Assembly (NCBI GenBank): GCA_012295275.1
Contig: CM022666.1
Span: 4,377,887-4,402,886 of the forward strand
Reading direction: 5' to 3'
DNA length: 25,000 nt
DNA from: Chrysomallon squamiferum
Taxonomy: Eukaryota; Mollusca; Gastropoda; Neomphalida; Peltospiridae
The notes below the pieces were generated by a model, which was not told where the DNA came from, did not search any database, and saw only the letters and a list, made by a program, of their open reading frames with translations. Both the position numbers and the translations under genes were made by a program. How positions within the stretch are numbered: position 1 is the stretch's first letter; each line of letters begins with the position of its first letter. Below, piece by piece: positions 1-11,472 of this stretch.

Positions 1-34
1 CTAACTTACTTACTTGTTTATTTTTGAATTCCAG

Positions 35-200
35 TGCTTCGTTTGACTCCACAGTGAGGCTGTGGGAGGTAGACAGGGGGACGTGTTTGCACACCCTGAC
101 AAAACACCAGGAGCCTGTCTACAGCGTAGCGTTCAGTCCTGACGGCAAATACCTGGCCAGCGGCTCGTTTGATAAATGTGTGCACATATGGAATGTACAG
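35..200 (+). CDS. TBL1XR1: TBL1X/TBL1XR1 orthologue, antepenultimate coding exon (WD40 repeats)
   Basis: This exon encodes about 56 residues, from [16 protein letters not shown] to [14 protein letters not shown] match it to the C-terminal WD40 propeller of TBL1X/TBL1XR1, the F-box-like/WD40 subunit of the NCoR/SMRT-HDAC3 corepressor, which acts in the nucleus in exchange of corepressors and coactivators. One WD blade ends at STVRLW; the next contains [14 protein letters not shown] and ends at VHIW. The acceptor is TTGAATTCCAG, with the exon starting at 35 on the third base of a Ser codon. The donor is ACAG|GTGAGA at 201, phase 0. The exon would correspond to about residues 417-472 if the protein is near the vertebrate length of about 514. 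The N-terminal LisH and F-box-like parts lie left of the window. TBL1X and TBL1XR1 cannot be told apart here; invertebrates usually have one copy (ebi in fly). Family identity is very secure. Confidence 0.95.
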
Positions 201-1420
201 GTGAGAAAACACTCGTATAACAATGTATAGGTAAAAATATTAATGTACTAATGTGTTATACAGCAATGTACAGGTGATAAAAATTTAGTTTTGTATAAAC
301 AGTGTACATGTAAAAATATTAATGTACAGGTGAAAATATTAAAGTACAATGTACAGGTAAAAATATTAATGTAGAAATGATATGTCCTGTGTTTTGTATA
401 ACAATGTACAGGTACAAATATTAATGTACAGGTGAGAATGTTAATGTGTTATACAACAACATACAGGTGAGAATACTAGTGTTTTAATAACAATGTACAG
501 GTAAACATACTAGTACTATTTTTAATGAAAATGTATAGGTAAAACTACGAATGTACATGTAAAAATATTAATGTACAGGTGAGAATATTAGTGTTTTTAA
601 TCAAATATGCAGGTGAAAATACTAATGTTTTTAATAACAATGTACAGGTGAGAATACTAGTGTTTTGAGATTAGGTACACAGGTAAGTCATTTAACATTA
701 TAGAAGAGATTAACATTATTATTGAGAATGAACAGATGAGAAATTTAATACACTAAGTGAGTCTACTAAAAAATAACTGATAACAGGTAAGACTTTTGAA
801 ATTATTTCACCACAGGTTAGGTATACGTGCATGTTAGAATATTAGTTCACTGATTAAAAGTATACAGGTGAATAATTCAATATATTACGTAAAAAAACAT
901 AAAGGTAAAAATACCTGATTGCAGGTGAGAAAACTACAGTTACCTGACCCCAAGGGGGATATCAATATGCTGATTAAGAACAATCAGAATAATAGTTCAT
1001 TGATTAAAATTATTACAGGTGGGTAAAATGTCGTGTGTATTGGGTAAAATGTCGTGTGTATTGTTCAGAAATGTTCAGGTAGAAAAAAAAATGAACTATC
1101 TGCTTGCAGGTGAGAATAATAAAACTCCCAGGTGAAAAGTACAGGTGAATGTGTCATTGTAATGCTAAATAATGTACTGATGAACCTTCAGGTAGGTAAG
1201 AATATGAATATACCTGATCACAGGTGAGAACATAGCATGGTTGATTGGAATTGACAGGTGAGGGTATCAAATTATTTGTTAAGAGCTAGCAGGTGCTAAC
1301 AGTAATACAGGTGTAGCAGTAAGAAGAAGGTGATGATGGTGATATTGAGAAGTACCTGATTAGTTAGAAATAGGTAAAAATAGCAGAAGTGCTTGATTAC
1401 AGGTGAAAAGTTCAGGTGAA
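201..1420 (+). repeat. Degenerate tandem array of donor splice-site copies in the TBL1XR1 intron
   Basis: The real exon end and donor read AATGTACAG|GTGAGAAAA. Downstream, I count by eye about 33 further copies of (T/A)(A/G)CAGGT(G/A)(A/G)AA, usually followed by TATTAATGT. Examples start near 268, 326, 351, 427, 463, 572, 640, 921, 1105, 1220 and 1254. Spacing is irregular, about 20-60 bp, and similarity fades with distance. Several copies (427, 463, 572, 640, 921, 1105, 1220) are as good a donor as the real one. Reading through the authentic donor meets TAG at 228-230. Confidence 0.85.
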
Positions 1421-1496
1421 AACATGTAATAATTACAGTGATACCAGCAGCCTGATTCAGAAGAACTTTAATTTATTTAATTTTATTTTGTTTTGT

Positions 1497-1500
1497 TTGT

Positions 1501-1571
<71 letters not shown>

Positions 1572-1812
1572 TTCATTCATTCATTCATTCATTCATTCAT
1601 TCTTTCATTTGTTTGTTTAACTGCCTTGTTTTGATTTACCTGGTATTTTTTAAGTTTGTTTATTTATTTATTTATTCATTTATTTATTCATTTATTTATT
1701 TATTTATTTATTTTATTTATGTATATGTTTGTATTATTGCCTTGTTTAAAGTTACCTGCTATTTTTTAATTTTGTTTGTTTGGTTATTCATTCATTCATT
1801 CATTCATTCATT
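1497..1812 (+). repeat. (TTTA)n/(ATTC)n microsatellite tracts before the TBL1XR1 penultimate exon
   Basis: There is a (TTTA)n run at about 1499-1572, an (ATTC)n run to about 1602, a second interrupted (TTTA)n at about 1660-1715, and (ATTC)n at 1785-1811 right beside the acceptor. The T-rich strand supplies the polypyrimidine context. Translated, these give only repeats of LFIY or SFIH, with no coding evidence. Confidence 0.9.
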
Positions 1813-1826
1813 TGTTTTTGTTTCAG

Positions 1827-1928
1827 TCTGGGTGCCTGGTTCACAGTTACAGGGGGACTGGAGGTATTTTTGAAGTTTGCTGGAATCACAGAGGAGACAA
1901 AGTAGGAGCCAGTGCATCTGATGGCTCA
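1827..1928 (+). CDS. TBL1XR1: TBL1X/TBL1XR1 orthologue, penultimate coding exon
   Basis: Thirty-four codons, phase 0 at both ends. They run from [20 protein letters not shown] to [11 protein letters not shown], the last full WD40 repeat of TBL1XR1. The acceptor is TTTGTTTCAG at 1817-1826, directly after an (ATTC)n tract. The donor is CA|GTAAGT at 1929. The family's segment from [10 protein letters not shown] to ASASDGSV is almost invariant in animals, and this copy differs mainly at NVQSGC (usually NTQTGA) and NHRGD (usually NAAGD). The 1.6-kb intron before it carries a donor-like repeat array. Confidence 0.96.
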
Positions 1929-1945
1929 GTAAGTTTTCAAAAATT

Positions 1946-1950
1946 ATTAC

Positions 1951-1999
<49 letters not shown>

Positions 2000-2150
2000 G
2001 TTATGATTATGATTATTATTAATATTATTATTATTGTTATTGTTATTGTTATTATTATTATTATTACTATTATTATTATTACTATTGTTGTTATTGTTAT
2101 TATTATTATTAATAGTAGTAGTATTGTTGTTATTGTCATGATTATTATGA

Positions 2151-2181
<31 letters not shown>

Positions 2182-2512
2182 TATTATTTTATTATTATTG
2201 TTGTTATTTTTAATATTATTATTATTACTATTATATTATTATTATTATTATAATTATTATTATTTTGTTATTATTATTGTTATTATTAGTGTTAATACTA
2301 CCACTACTACTACAGTTATTTTTACCATCATCAATCCTTTATTTATTTATTTATTTATTTATTTTACTTTCTTATTTTATTTTATTTTATTTTACTACTA
2401 CTTTACATTTACTTTTACTTCACTTTATCTTTTCTAACTTCAGTCTTGCTTTAGTTTTACTTTTAACTTTAATTTTAATATTTTATTATTATTATTATTA
2501 TTTTTATTTATT
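1946..2512 (+). repeat. (ATT)n-dominated last TBL1XR1 intron
   Basis: Interrupted ATT/GTT trinucleotide runs occupy about 1946-2300, followed by (ATTT)n at about 2338-2362 and (TTTTA)n to about 2396. Further T-rich sequence leads to the CT-rich acceptor. The long open frames here are homopolymeric Ile/Leu and are not genes. Confidence 0.9.
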
Positions 2513-2527
2513 TTTCTCTCTCTCCAG

Positions 2528-2554
2528 GTGTTTGTTTTAGACTTAAGGAAGTAG
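2528..2554 (+). CDS. TBL1XR1: TBL1X/TBL1XR1 orthologue, terminal coding exon with stop
   Basis: A 27-nt coding part encodes VFVLDLRK and then TAG at 2552-2554. The acceptor is TTTCTCTCTCTCCAG at 2513-2527. The vertebrate proteins end SVCVLDLRK, so the ending is complete. It closes the last beta-strand of the WD40 propeller. The exon continues into the 3' UTR. Confidence 0.95.
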   Translation: MFVLDLRK

Positions 2555-3020
2555 CTACCTCTACAAATCCGGTGATTTCACCAAACAATTCTCTGCGAGG
2601 GTTGCCCACGACACAGCTCACTTGCTGGGCTGCTGCTACTACTACTACTACTACTGCTGCCGTCCTCCATGCTGTTGCTGTACACGTTGTAATGTTTTGT
2701 GTGCGTGAAAGAGCCATAGGCAGCCCAGAGCTAACGGAAGAAACAAAAATAACAAAAATAACAAAAATTAAAAAACAAAGACAAATTTGTTTTTTTTTCC
2801 CCCGCAAGCAGTTCTTTCTGGAGGAATTTTTGTGACGACTCAAGTGTTTTTAACTATCAGGGCTGCGTCACCCATCCATGTGCTATAATGTGTGTGTGTG
2901 GGATGTTACCATGGCGACCTGGCTGTTGTTGACGAAGGATTTGGTGTGTCGGCAGACGAGTGTTTCCCCACTCATGTTTTTTTGCTGCTATGATGGCGTT
3001 GTGGTTTTGGGAGTGGAAAG

Positions 3021-3059
<39 letters not shown>

Positions 3060-3189
3060 GAGAAAGAAAAGAAGTGTGTTCACTTTAAAAAAAAACACAA
3101 TTTTCCCAATGATAAACATAATGTGTCCATCTAAGCATCTGAGGACTTTAATGTTCAGAGAGCAAGATTACCTGCATGAATGCTGAAGA
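2555..3189 (+). other. Probable TBL1XR1 3' UTR, proximal part
   Basis: This follows the stop codon with no coding signal. It contains a short (TAC)n run near 2636-2657, three ACAAAAATA-like units at 2743-2770, and a T33-class homopolymer at about 3020-3053. Composition is more balanced (many CpG and GC dinucleotides) than further downstream, which suits transcribed 3' UTR. This is inference. Confidence 0.55.
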
Positions 3190-3685
3190 GGATACAGTCC
3201 TTGTGGGTTCATGTAGGCTGGATGCAGTCCTTGTGGGTTCATGGGGATTGGATACAGTCCTTGTGGGTTGGATACAGTCCTTGTGGGTTGAATACAGTCC
3301 TCTCGGGTTGGATACAGTCCTCATGGGTTGGATACAGTCCTCACGGGTTGGATACAGTCCTCGTGGGTTCATGTGGGTTGGATACAGTCCTTGTGGGTTG
3401 AATACAGTCCTTGCGGGTTGGATATAGTCCTCACGGGTTGGATACAGTCCTCACGGGTTGGATACAGTCCTCGTGGGTTCATGTGGGTTGGATACAGTCC
3501 TCATGGGTTCATGTGGGTTGGATACAGTCCTCATGGGTTGGATACAGTCCTCGTGGGTTCATGTGGGTTGGATACAGTCCTTGTGGGTTCATGTGGGTTG
3601 GATACAGTCCTCATGGGTTCATGTGGGTTGGATACAGTCCTCCTGGGTTCTTGGTGGACTGGATACAGTCCTCTTGGATTCTAGA
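3190..3685 (+). repeat. 20/30-bp minisatellite, about 20 copies
   Basis: The basic unit is GGATACAGTCCTCACGGGTT (20 bp). A long form inserts a second 10-bp piece, CATGTGGGTT, giving 30 bp. I count 20 copies. Variation is concentrated at the three bases after TCCT (TGT, CAT, CAC, CGT, TGC, CTC), while the core ATACAGTCCT is nearly invariant. Both strands stay open in several frames through the array, giving WIQSSWVGYSP-like repeats. I regard this as a by-product of a stop-free unit. Confidence 0.93.
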
Positions 3686-3777
3686 TGGATTTGAACGTAA
3701 CAGACACAGAGGTCTTTCACCAGATTATCATTGCCGTTACATCACTGTTCATTTCATTGTTGTCACAACATTGCTTT

Positions 3778-3783
3778 AATAAA
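3778..3783 (+). promoter_or_regulatory. Candidate polyadenylation signal AATAAA
   Basis: AATAAA lies about 90 bases past the minisatellite and 1.22 kb after the TBL1XR1 stop, and is followed within 30-60 bases by T-rich and CT-rich sequence (3807-3828). Another AATAAA at 4386-4391 precedes a long poly(T). In DNA this AT-rich such hexamers occur often by chance, so the choice is uncertain. Confidence 0.35.
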
Positions 3784-3785
3784 AT

Positions 3786-4391
3786 AATAATTAAAAAAAA
3801 ATTATCTTTTTTTTTTCTCTCTCTCTCATCTAAACAGTTGCAGCTGGTATAGAGAATACACTTTTACAGTCTCATTGTTATCATTAAAGGAACATTTTTT
3901 TTTTTTTTTTTTTTTTACATAATGACTTTAATGAAAAAAAAAAGAAGAAATTGTTATTTGTACATTGACGAAAATGTCCATTTTATTGTCTCAGCTCGTA
4001 TTATTGCTTTACATGTTTAGAAGACAGCTCAATCACTATTTGTGAATCACTATGAGTCACTAGTGATAGTTATGTAAGAAAATTTAGTTACTGTTGATAA
4101 GTATCTAGAAAAATATAACAGCCAAACTGAAGCTGAAAAAATATGAATCGCTAGTACCAATAATAAGTAAAAAAAAAAAAAAAAATCAGTAATGAAATGT
4201 ACAAATCACTAGTAATGTTTAGTAAGTCACTAGTTTAAGTTCAAGAAGTGCTAAGGAATTCTGATAACTAATTTAAAATCCGTGACACTCCGTGGTGTAC
4301 AAATCTGAATTGTAAATATTTTTTTATTTTTCAACAGCTGAACAAAATAATTAGTGTACTTATGGTTGTGTGAGTGTGTAGCTTAAATAAA

Positions 4392-4427
<36 letters not shown>

Positions 4428-4838
4428 CTATTTCAGTTGTTTTGTTATTGGAGATCAAACTTTTCTAATGATAAAGTACAACAGTGAAATAAGAAGCCTG
4501 CAAAAAGCATAGACTTTGCCTGACATGTTCATTTACATTTTCTTATTTATTTTTTGTTTATTTTTTATTTGTTTTTTTTTCATGGTATAGAATAATTATA
4601 ATAATAATAATAATAAGGAAATAAATAAAAAAAGAAATGTTTTCTAGTTTCACAATTTTAATTTTATTCTCCCCACTACGAAGAGATAAATTTTAATTTT
4701 TTTTTTTTAATTTATCTACTTTTAAAAAATGTGTTGTTATTAGTAAATAGAAAAAGAATATTTTTAAATTTTAAAGTTGTTTTGTATTTGGTTTGTTGTT
4801 CAAATAACTGAGAGGTTTTTTTTAGTTCATAATATTAC

Positions 4839-4896
<58 letters not shown>

Positions 4897-5643
4897 TTAG
4901 TCTCAAGATATTTCCTGAATACTGATACAAATTTTTAAACTAATCTGACTTAAATTTTATTTTTCTTCTTTTATGTATTTTCTTTTTTTTTTTTTTATTA
5001 TTATTATTATATATATATTTTTTTAAATAAGTGAGATATGATATTTATAAGGATTAGCAGAAGCATTGAAGTGCTTCTATAAGAAGTTAATGTTAAAGCA
5101 CATTTGTTGTGGCTGTATTATTAACTGTAGGAAATCTGTTTTGAAATGTCAATATTCAATAATATTGTTTACAAAGACAGCTGAATGTACATTATGTAAA
5201 TATATTCATACATTTAAAAAAAGAAAAAAAAGAAAAAAGTAAATAAATATAAACTAAATCTTGTTTAAGTCTTGTTTTTGTTGTTTCTAATTTGTAATTA
5301 TTTTCATTATTGTTTATTATTACTATTATTATTACTATTGTTATTTATTTATTATTATTATTATTATTTAATGTTTATTGTTTATGATTATTTATTGTTC
5401 ATATTTTTTTTATTTTTTTTTAAATTTTATTACTTTGATTTTATTATAATAAAAATTATTATTTAATAACATTTTATAATTAAAAGTTAAGTTTTTTTTG
5501 TTTTTTTTTTTATACATTTTAAATCAGAAATGAAAGATTTATTGAATTTAAGAATCTGAAAACAATTTTTATTTGTATTTTTTTTTAATTTTAATTTTAT
5601 TATTACACTTTCAAAGACTTAAAATTTGAATAAAATTCAGTAT

Positions 5644-5682
<39 letters not shown>

Positions 5683-6640
5683 TTACCATTATTATTATTG
5701 CTATTGTTTTTATTACTATTACTTTTTTTTTTTTTTGTTGCATACATACATACATACATACATATACATATATAAAACATAATAACATTGTGCTGTTATT
5801 GTTATTTTTATTTCTTTTTTTTTAAATTATTAAGAAATAAAATCACCCAAAATTTTAACTTTTAACAGGATTAGTTTTGACATTTTGCAGTTTTAATATT
5901 ATGTCTCCTATTAATGACAAAATATAAATTCTTCTGTAACCTAAAAACAGAAATTCTAACTATACATTTTCAACATTATATATTAATAATAATCTATTTT
6001 CATTTATTTTATTATTATACTTTTTTTTTTTAAAAATAGAAATATTTTCATATACTTAATTATTTATTTACTTATTTACTATTTATTTATTTATTTATTT
6101 ATTTATATTTATTTTTATATATATATATTTTAAACTAGTCAAGACTTGAATTCTCTGTAACAAAAAATAAAAATAATAAAATTGTGGATGTCTATCATTC
6201 TCAAATAATTTCAGGAAAATTTTAATTTTTTTATTTTTAATTATTAAGTTATATTAAACCAAGATAATTAATATCATCTTAACACTTAAAAAAAAAAAAA
6301 AATTTTTGTAATGAAAAAAAATAAAATCTGGTTAAACATGGGAGGGAGTGAGAGTAGGTGTGTCAGTCTATAAATTAATTAATTGTTTAATATTAAAAGA
6401 AAATTTAGTATATAATATTGTTAAAAGAAGTTAATACACACACACATGCACACAGACAAACAACACACACACAAAGAAAAACGTAAAACATTACTGGTTT
6501 AGTATTTGAATTTCTTTTTCTTTTCATTTTTGAGTTTTATTTTATTTCATTTAATTTTTTTTTTTTTTGGGTTATTTCAGTTTGTTTTTATTATCTGTGA
6601 AATTTAACATTAAAAAAATAAATTTACTGATACTCTCAAA
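3786..6640. other. Gene-free AT-rich low-complexity DNA
   Basis: I see no exon, RNA gene or transposon terminus here. Contents include homopolymer T runs (3895-3915, 4395-4423), (ATT)n at 4843-4898, ATT/ATTT mixtures at 5310-5370, (TTTA)n at 5641-5684, (CATA)n at 5738-5764, (ATTT)n at 6082-6107 and CA-rich sequence at 6436-6470. Short all-F/I/L/Y open frames are artefacts. Confidence 0.8.
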
Positions 6641-6649
6641 AAAAAAAAA

Positions 6650-7135
6650 GAAAAAACAGTTGGTACAACAAAAAGAAATATTTTGTGTCTCAAAAGAAAA
6701 AAATTCATATGAAAGATTCTGTTAAAAGAAATATCACGTGTTTCCTGATACTATTAAAAGAAATATTCTGTGCGTCCTGAATCATCAAAAGAAATCTGTT
6801 GCCAATTTGTATTAAAATAAAAATTATGTACGAACTGGTAAAAGATAAAACTATGTCTGATCACATACTATTAAAAGAAATCTTTTGTGTGTTGTAAATT
6901 CGTTAAAAGAAAATTCATGTGACCAGATGCTGCTACTAAAAGAAATATTTTGTGTCTTGTCATTAAAAGAAAAACTTTGTTAGTCTTGCTACTATTAAAA
7001 GAAATATTTTGTGTGTCGTAATTCATTAAAAGAAAAACTATGTGTCACCGTATTAAAAGAAATTCTGTGTTACTGTATACTGTGAAGTGAAATACATTTT
7101 GTTGTCTAAATACCATTAAAAGAAAAGTTCTGTGT
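6650..7135. repeat. Degenerate array of ATTAAAAGAAATATTTTGTG units
   Basis: About 14 copies of a core (A)TTAAAAGAAA, usually followed by TATTTTGTGT or TCTGTGT and then a variable 10-25-base spacer. Copies are clearest near 6722, 6751, 6869, 6903, 6937, 6961, 6989, 7026, 7049 and 7112. Units are diverged and unevenly spaced, so this is either an old tandem array or a recurring short motif. Confidence 0.7.
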
Positions 7136-7415
7136 AACGTAAGAAAAGACTAGATTTCTCAGATGTCTATACGTAATGATCAGGCAGCAAGAATCTTTTA
7201 TGTGTACTTTTAACACTGTGTGCATTTAACATGGGCAGCATGTATGAATTGTGCGTGTGTGTGTGTGTGAAGAAAAATACAGCTTAAATGATTACATAGC
7301 CAGCTATTTTATTGTAAATACAAATATATTTTATTTTATTTTATTTTATTTTATTCTTCATATAGGAAATGAAAAAAATATGAAATAAATTTGGTTTACA
7401 TAAACATGGCATTTT

Positions 7416-7454
<39 letters not shown>

Positions 7455-7470
7455 ATTATTATTATTATTA

Positions 7471-7507
<37 letters not shown>

Positions 7508-7906
7508 TAATACCTGTAAGTAAATTGATATCAAATGACAAATTTCAGAAAGTACCTATTATAATGTAACAAAATGAAATTAAATAATAAAAAACACCTA
7601 AATTAGTTTTAAAAAAGCTTTATTTTATTCTATTTTATTTTATTTAATTTTATTTATTTTTTATTTTTTATTTTTTTTTACCCATGCTGGTTGTTAATTA
7701 CAGATCCTTATAAATTAAGTAAGTTTTATTTAGCTGATAGTAATATAAAGATGGAATATACTAGGATTTCTTCAGTAGATGTAACTCATGTTGATACCAC
7801 ACAACCAAATTTAGGTTTAGAATAACTCATTTTTATATTTTCTTGTCTAATTGTGTTCATTGTGCATTTTCAGAAGAATAAAAACACATATCCACATCTA
7901 TATAGC

Positions 7907-7946
<40 letters not shown>

Positions 7947-7985
7947 GTCAAATCTGTTTTCACAGCCAAAAGTAGAAATAAATAC
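7136..7985. other. Gene-free AT-rich DNA with (CA)n, (ATT)n and (GT)n tracts
   Basis: It holds a short (GT)n at 7254-7269, (TTTTA)n at about 7328-7355, (CA)n at 7416-7453 running into (ATT)n to about 7507, TTTTA runs at 7620-7680, and (GT)n at 7909-7944. I see no coding sequence. Confidence 0.85.
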
Positions 7986-7989
7986 ATTC

Positions 7990-8170
7990 TTACTTTTTTG
8001 TATTGAAATGCATAACTGTTTTTTATTACATTATAACTGTTTTTTTATTACATTATAACTGTTTTTAAACATATTATAACTGTTTTTAAACATATTATTA
8101 CTGTTTTAAACACATTACAACAGTTTTTAAAAGTAAGTGTTTTTAAACATAACTGTTTTTAAACATTTAT
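7990..8170. repeat. Short tandem array of TTATAACTGTTTTT units
   Basis: Six or seven copies of (A)TAACTGTTTTT(A/T) are separated by AAACATAT or ATTACAT, with a period of about 21-27 bp. Clear starts are near 8010, 8033, 8055, 8077, 8098 and 8147. The array is diverged at its right end. Confidence 0.8.
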
Positions 8171-9260
8171 AACAATATTACGTATTATTTTTTTTTATTA
8201 TTTAAAATTTTAAAATCCTTTTTATTATTTATTTATTAGATTAAAAATTCAGATTTATTACCTAATTTTTTTTTTAATAATTACAATAATAAATAAGTAA
8301 ATAAATAAAATAAAATCTGTGTGATATAAGAAGACATTATTTGTTATTCTTGAGAAGATTTTGAATAACTGACAAGCTGTCAAGTTAGATGTACACGTCA
8401 TTATTTATTCCTTTATTCAGAAAAAAACATTTTTATTCATTTTCAATCCAAGTAAGTTTGTTAGTACAGAAAAACATTAAAAATCATTTGTCGTCCATTA
8501 CAAATTCACTACATTTTATCAAACACATAAACATTTTACATTTTGTAAATAAATAACACTTAATTGTATTTTTAATTTTTTCCATTCACAAAATATATTT
8601 ATTCCATTATTCATTTGATTTACAAAAAAAAAGAAGAAGATATATCTATTAATTATTCATCACATTGTATAAAAAAAAATCATTAATACATGTTCAGTTT
8701 GTTAAATTGTAACATCTCAAAAATGTGTTTGTTTTCTCATTAACTTTCTTGAATGTGTTTCACCTTTTCACTGTGTTGATAAAGCAACACATTAGATGTG
8801 TTAAATCATGTGTTGTAATTATTTCAACACAATAAATAGATAATTGTACAGATTATTATTATTATTATTATTTTTTAATTATTTGTTGATCATTTTCATT
8901 ATGAATCCAAACTGTAAAAATGGCTATTTTTATTTCTGTTAGGAATATTGTCAGTTACTGTGTAAAGTAAAAAACCTTTTGTATTATTTTGTGAGGTTAA
9001 AAAGAGAATACAAAAAAAAAAAAAAAGATAATAAAATAATAAAATAAAAGAAATATATGTAATGACTTTATGTTTTGTGTTTAGCATTTATTTATTTATT
9101 TATATTTATTTATTTGTTTTTTGATGATTTAAAATTTTAAATTTAAACAAATTTTAAAATACTTTTTATTTATTTATTTATATTTATTTATTTATTTATT
9201 TATTATTTTTTGTTTTTGGATGATTTTAAATTTTAAATTAAACAAGATAGTTCTTTTTCA
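8171..9260. other. Gene-free AT-rich DNA
   Basis: Nothing gene-like. It has scattered ATT and ATTT runs (8849-8871, 9086-9110, 9165-9206) and short poly(A). The single open frame of about 60 codons here is low complexity, with no splice or codon support. Confidence 0.75.
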
Positions 9261-9309
9261 GCATGGTCACTAAAAAATTTAAGATTATTTATAATATTAT
9301 TATTAATCT

Positions 9310-9336
9310 TATCATTATTTATTATTATTATTATTA

Positions 9337-9418
<82 letters not shown>

Positions 9419-9461
9419 TTATCATTATTTATTATTAACATTATTATTATCATTTATTATC

Positions 9462-9507
<46 letters not shown>

Positions 9508-9510
9508 GAA
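9310..9510. repeat. Long (ATT)n microsatellite
   Basis: Two nearly pure ATT runs (about 9316-9418 and 9468-9508) are separated by a TTATCATTTATTATTAACATT-like interruption. Read forward they give a poly-Leu/Ile/Tyr frame, which I reject as coding. Confidence 0.95.
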
Positions 9511-10165
9511 GTTTTTGGATATTTCTTTTGTTCTTAGTTCCTTTAGGTAATATCATCTAATAATAATAACACCCAAACACACACACATATATAAACATAC
9601 ATACATAGATTTATGTATGTATGTATTAAATATTTTTTTAAATAACGACAAAAAAACAAAACCAGCCAACAACATCACATAAATTCTTTTATTCACATGT
9701 GTTCACACATCCATCACAAAATAAATATTTATAAATTAGAACTGTATAATAAAATAACCAGCTGGAAGCTAAAAAAAGAAATTAAACTTTTTGTTTTAGT
9801 ATAATTTAGTGTGAGAAAAAAAAATAAATAATAATTACGAGAAAATGAATTGATAGTAAATACAGAATGATTTAGTCATAAGCTTGAATGTGTAATAGAC
9901 TTTGATGATGATGATGATGATGATGATGATAATGATGATGCTGCTGATGACGATGATGATATTAGATGAAGTAGTAATAACAATAATTGATATAATAATA
10001 ATGATAATAATAATAAAAACAATAATATCACATATTAAATAAATAGTAATGAATTAAAAATGAATTAATAATTATGACAATTAAAAATATATGATTAAAA
10101 ATGTTTTTAAATGCAAAAGTTTCATACTAAAATCTCTTTTTGTTAAAATTCATCCCAGAAAAAAA

Positions 10166-10212
<47 letters not shown>

Positions 10213-10492
10213 TTATATTTTCATGTTACTGATGAGGGAAATGATTTAAAAACAAAAATGAGATTTAGATTTTTTTTAAATGTTTTGAAAAAAAAAATAA
10301 ATGCTTGTACCCACTGGAAATGCTGTTTACAACAAAATGTCACAAACATAAAAGTTAACAGACAGGCCATTAGTAAACAATAAAATATATTAAACAATAA
10401 TAATTTTTAATTTGAAAAAAATGAAATAAAATGAAATAAAAAATTAAATTGTGTATTTTTTTCCTCAAGTTATAAACAGAATAAATGTCAAC

Positions 10493-10557
<65 letters not shown>

Positions 10558-11472
10558 CTAATTAATTTATAAATTAATAAAATAATATACAAAAAACCCC
10601 AACAATAATAATAATAATAATAATAATGAAACAAACACAAAATAAAATCAAAAAAATAATTATTTTTTATATTATTATCTTTAATTTACAAATTTAAAAA
10701 CCACTAATTAAAAGATAGAGACCATTTTGTCAAAGCAACAACATTTAACAATTAATAAAATAAGTAAACATTACAAATATTCAGTACAAAATTCAGTGTA
10801 TGTAGACAGTAATAAAAAGTAATATAATCACCATCATTGTAAAGTGTATAGTATTTAAATAATCCCTTCTTATAAAAATGTACTTGTTATTTGATTTTTT
10901 TTATATATATATTATATATATATACTGGTCACATTCTAAATAATCTTCAGAGTTTACAAAAACAGTTTAAAAATAATGAAATAAAAAATAATAAAATAAA
11001 ATAAATATATAAATAAAAAAAAAAAAAATCGACTTTTAGTTTTATTAATTATAAAACCTGAAATTAATTTTAATACTAAATTTACAGAAATTCTTTAAAC
11101 TTTAAAGAAAAAAAAAAAAAAAAAAATAAAATAAAATAAAAAAAAAAAAAAAAAAAATAATTCTCCTAATATTTTAATATAGTTAGAAATAATAAATCTT
11201 TCAAATTTCATAATTATAAAAAAAAAAATTAAAAAAAATAAAAAAATAAAAAATAAAAATTACATTAAAAATCTATTTTTCTTCAATATTATTTACTCCA
11301 CAACAAAAAAAAAATATTAATTTCTCATCATCAATATTATTATTATCATTTTTTTAAAACTTTTCGTTAATTTTTTTTTTTTTAAATTTTCTTTTAAATA
11401 TTTCATACATATATATTTTTTAAAATTAATTTTCGTCTTCTAAGTGCACTTCTCGTAACAGACTTTCACAAT
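9511..11472. other. Gene-free AT-rich intergenic DNA, including the downstream region of the minus-strand gene
   Basis: It contains CATA repeats at 9585-9625, (GAT)n at 9903-9958, (TA)n at 10170-10209, (AAT)n at 10494-10556 and 10602-10627, and poly(A)-rich tracts at 11100-11270. The 3' UTR of the minus-strand gene should begin just below 11473. The nearest minus-strand AATAAA I find below the stop is at 11041-11046 (read as TTTATT on plus), which is weak evidence for its 3' end. Confidence 0.75.

Noticed and set aside
2003-2437. Long Ile/Leu-rich open frame
   Set aside because: It is a pure product of (ATT)n and (ATTT)n sequence inside an intron.
3148-3779. Several overlapping open frames through the minisatellite (repetitive WIQSSWVGYSP proteins)
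   Set aside because: A 20-bp stop-free unit opens all frames in turn, the start codons fall inside repeats, and the array follows the TBL1XR1 stop. I treat it as non-coding.
7416-7944. (CA)n and (GT)n tracts as ends of an inverted-repeat transposon
   Set aside because: Both are simple repeats with no target-site duplication, no terminal motif and no coding sequence between them.
9263-9550. 95-codon poly-Leu/Tyr frame
   Set aside because: It is entirely (ATT)n microsatellite in intergenic DNA.
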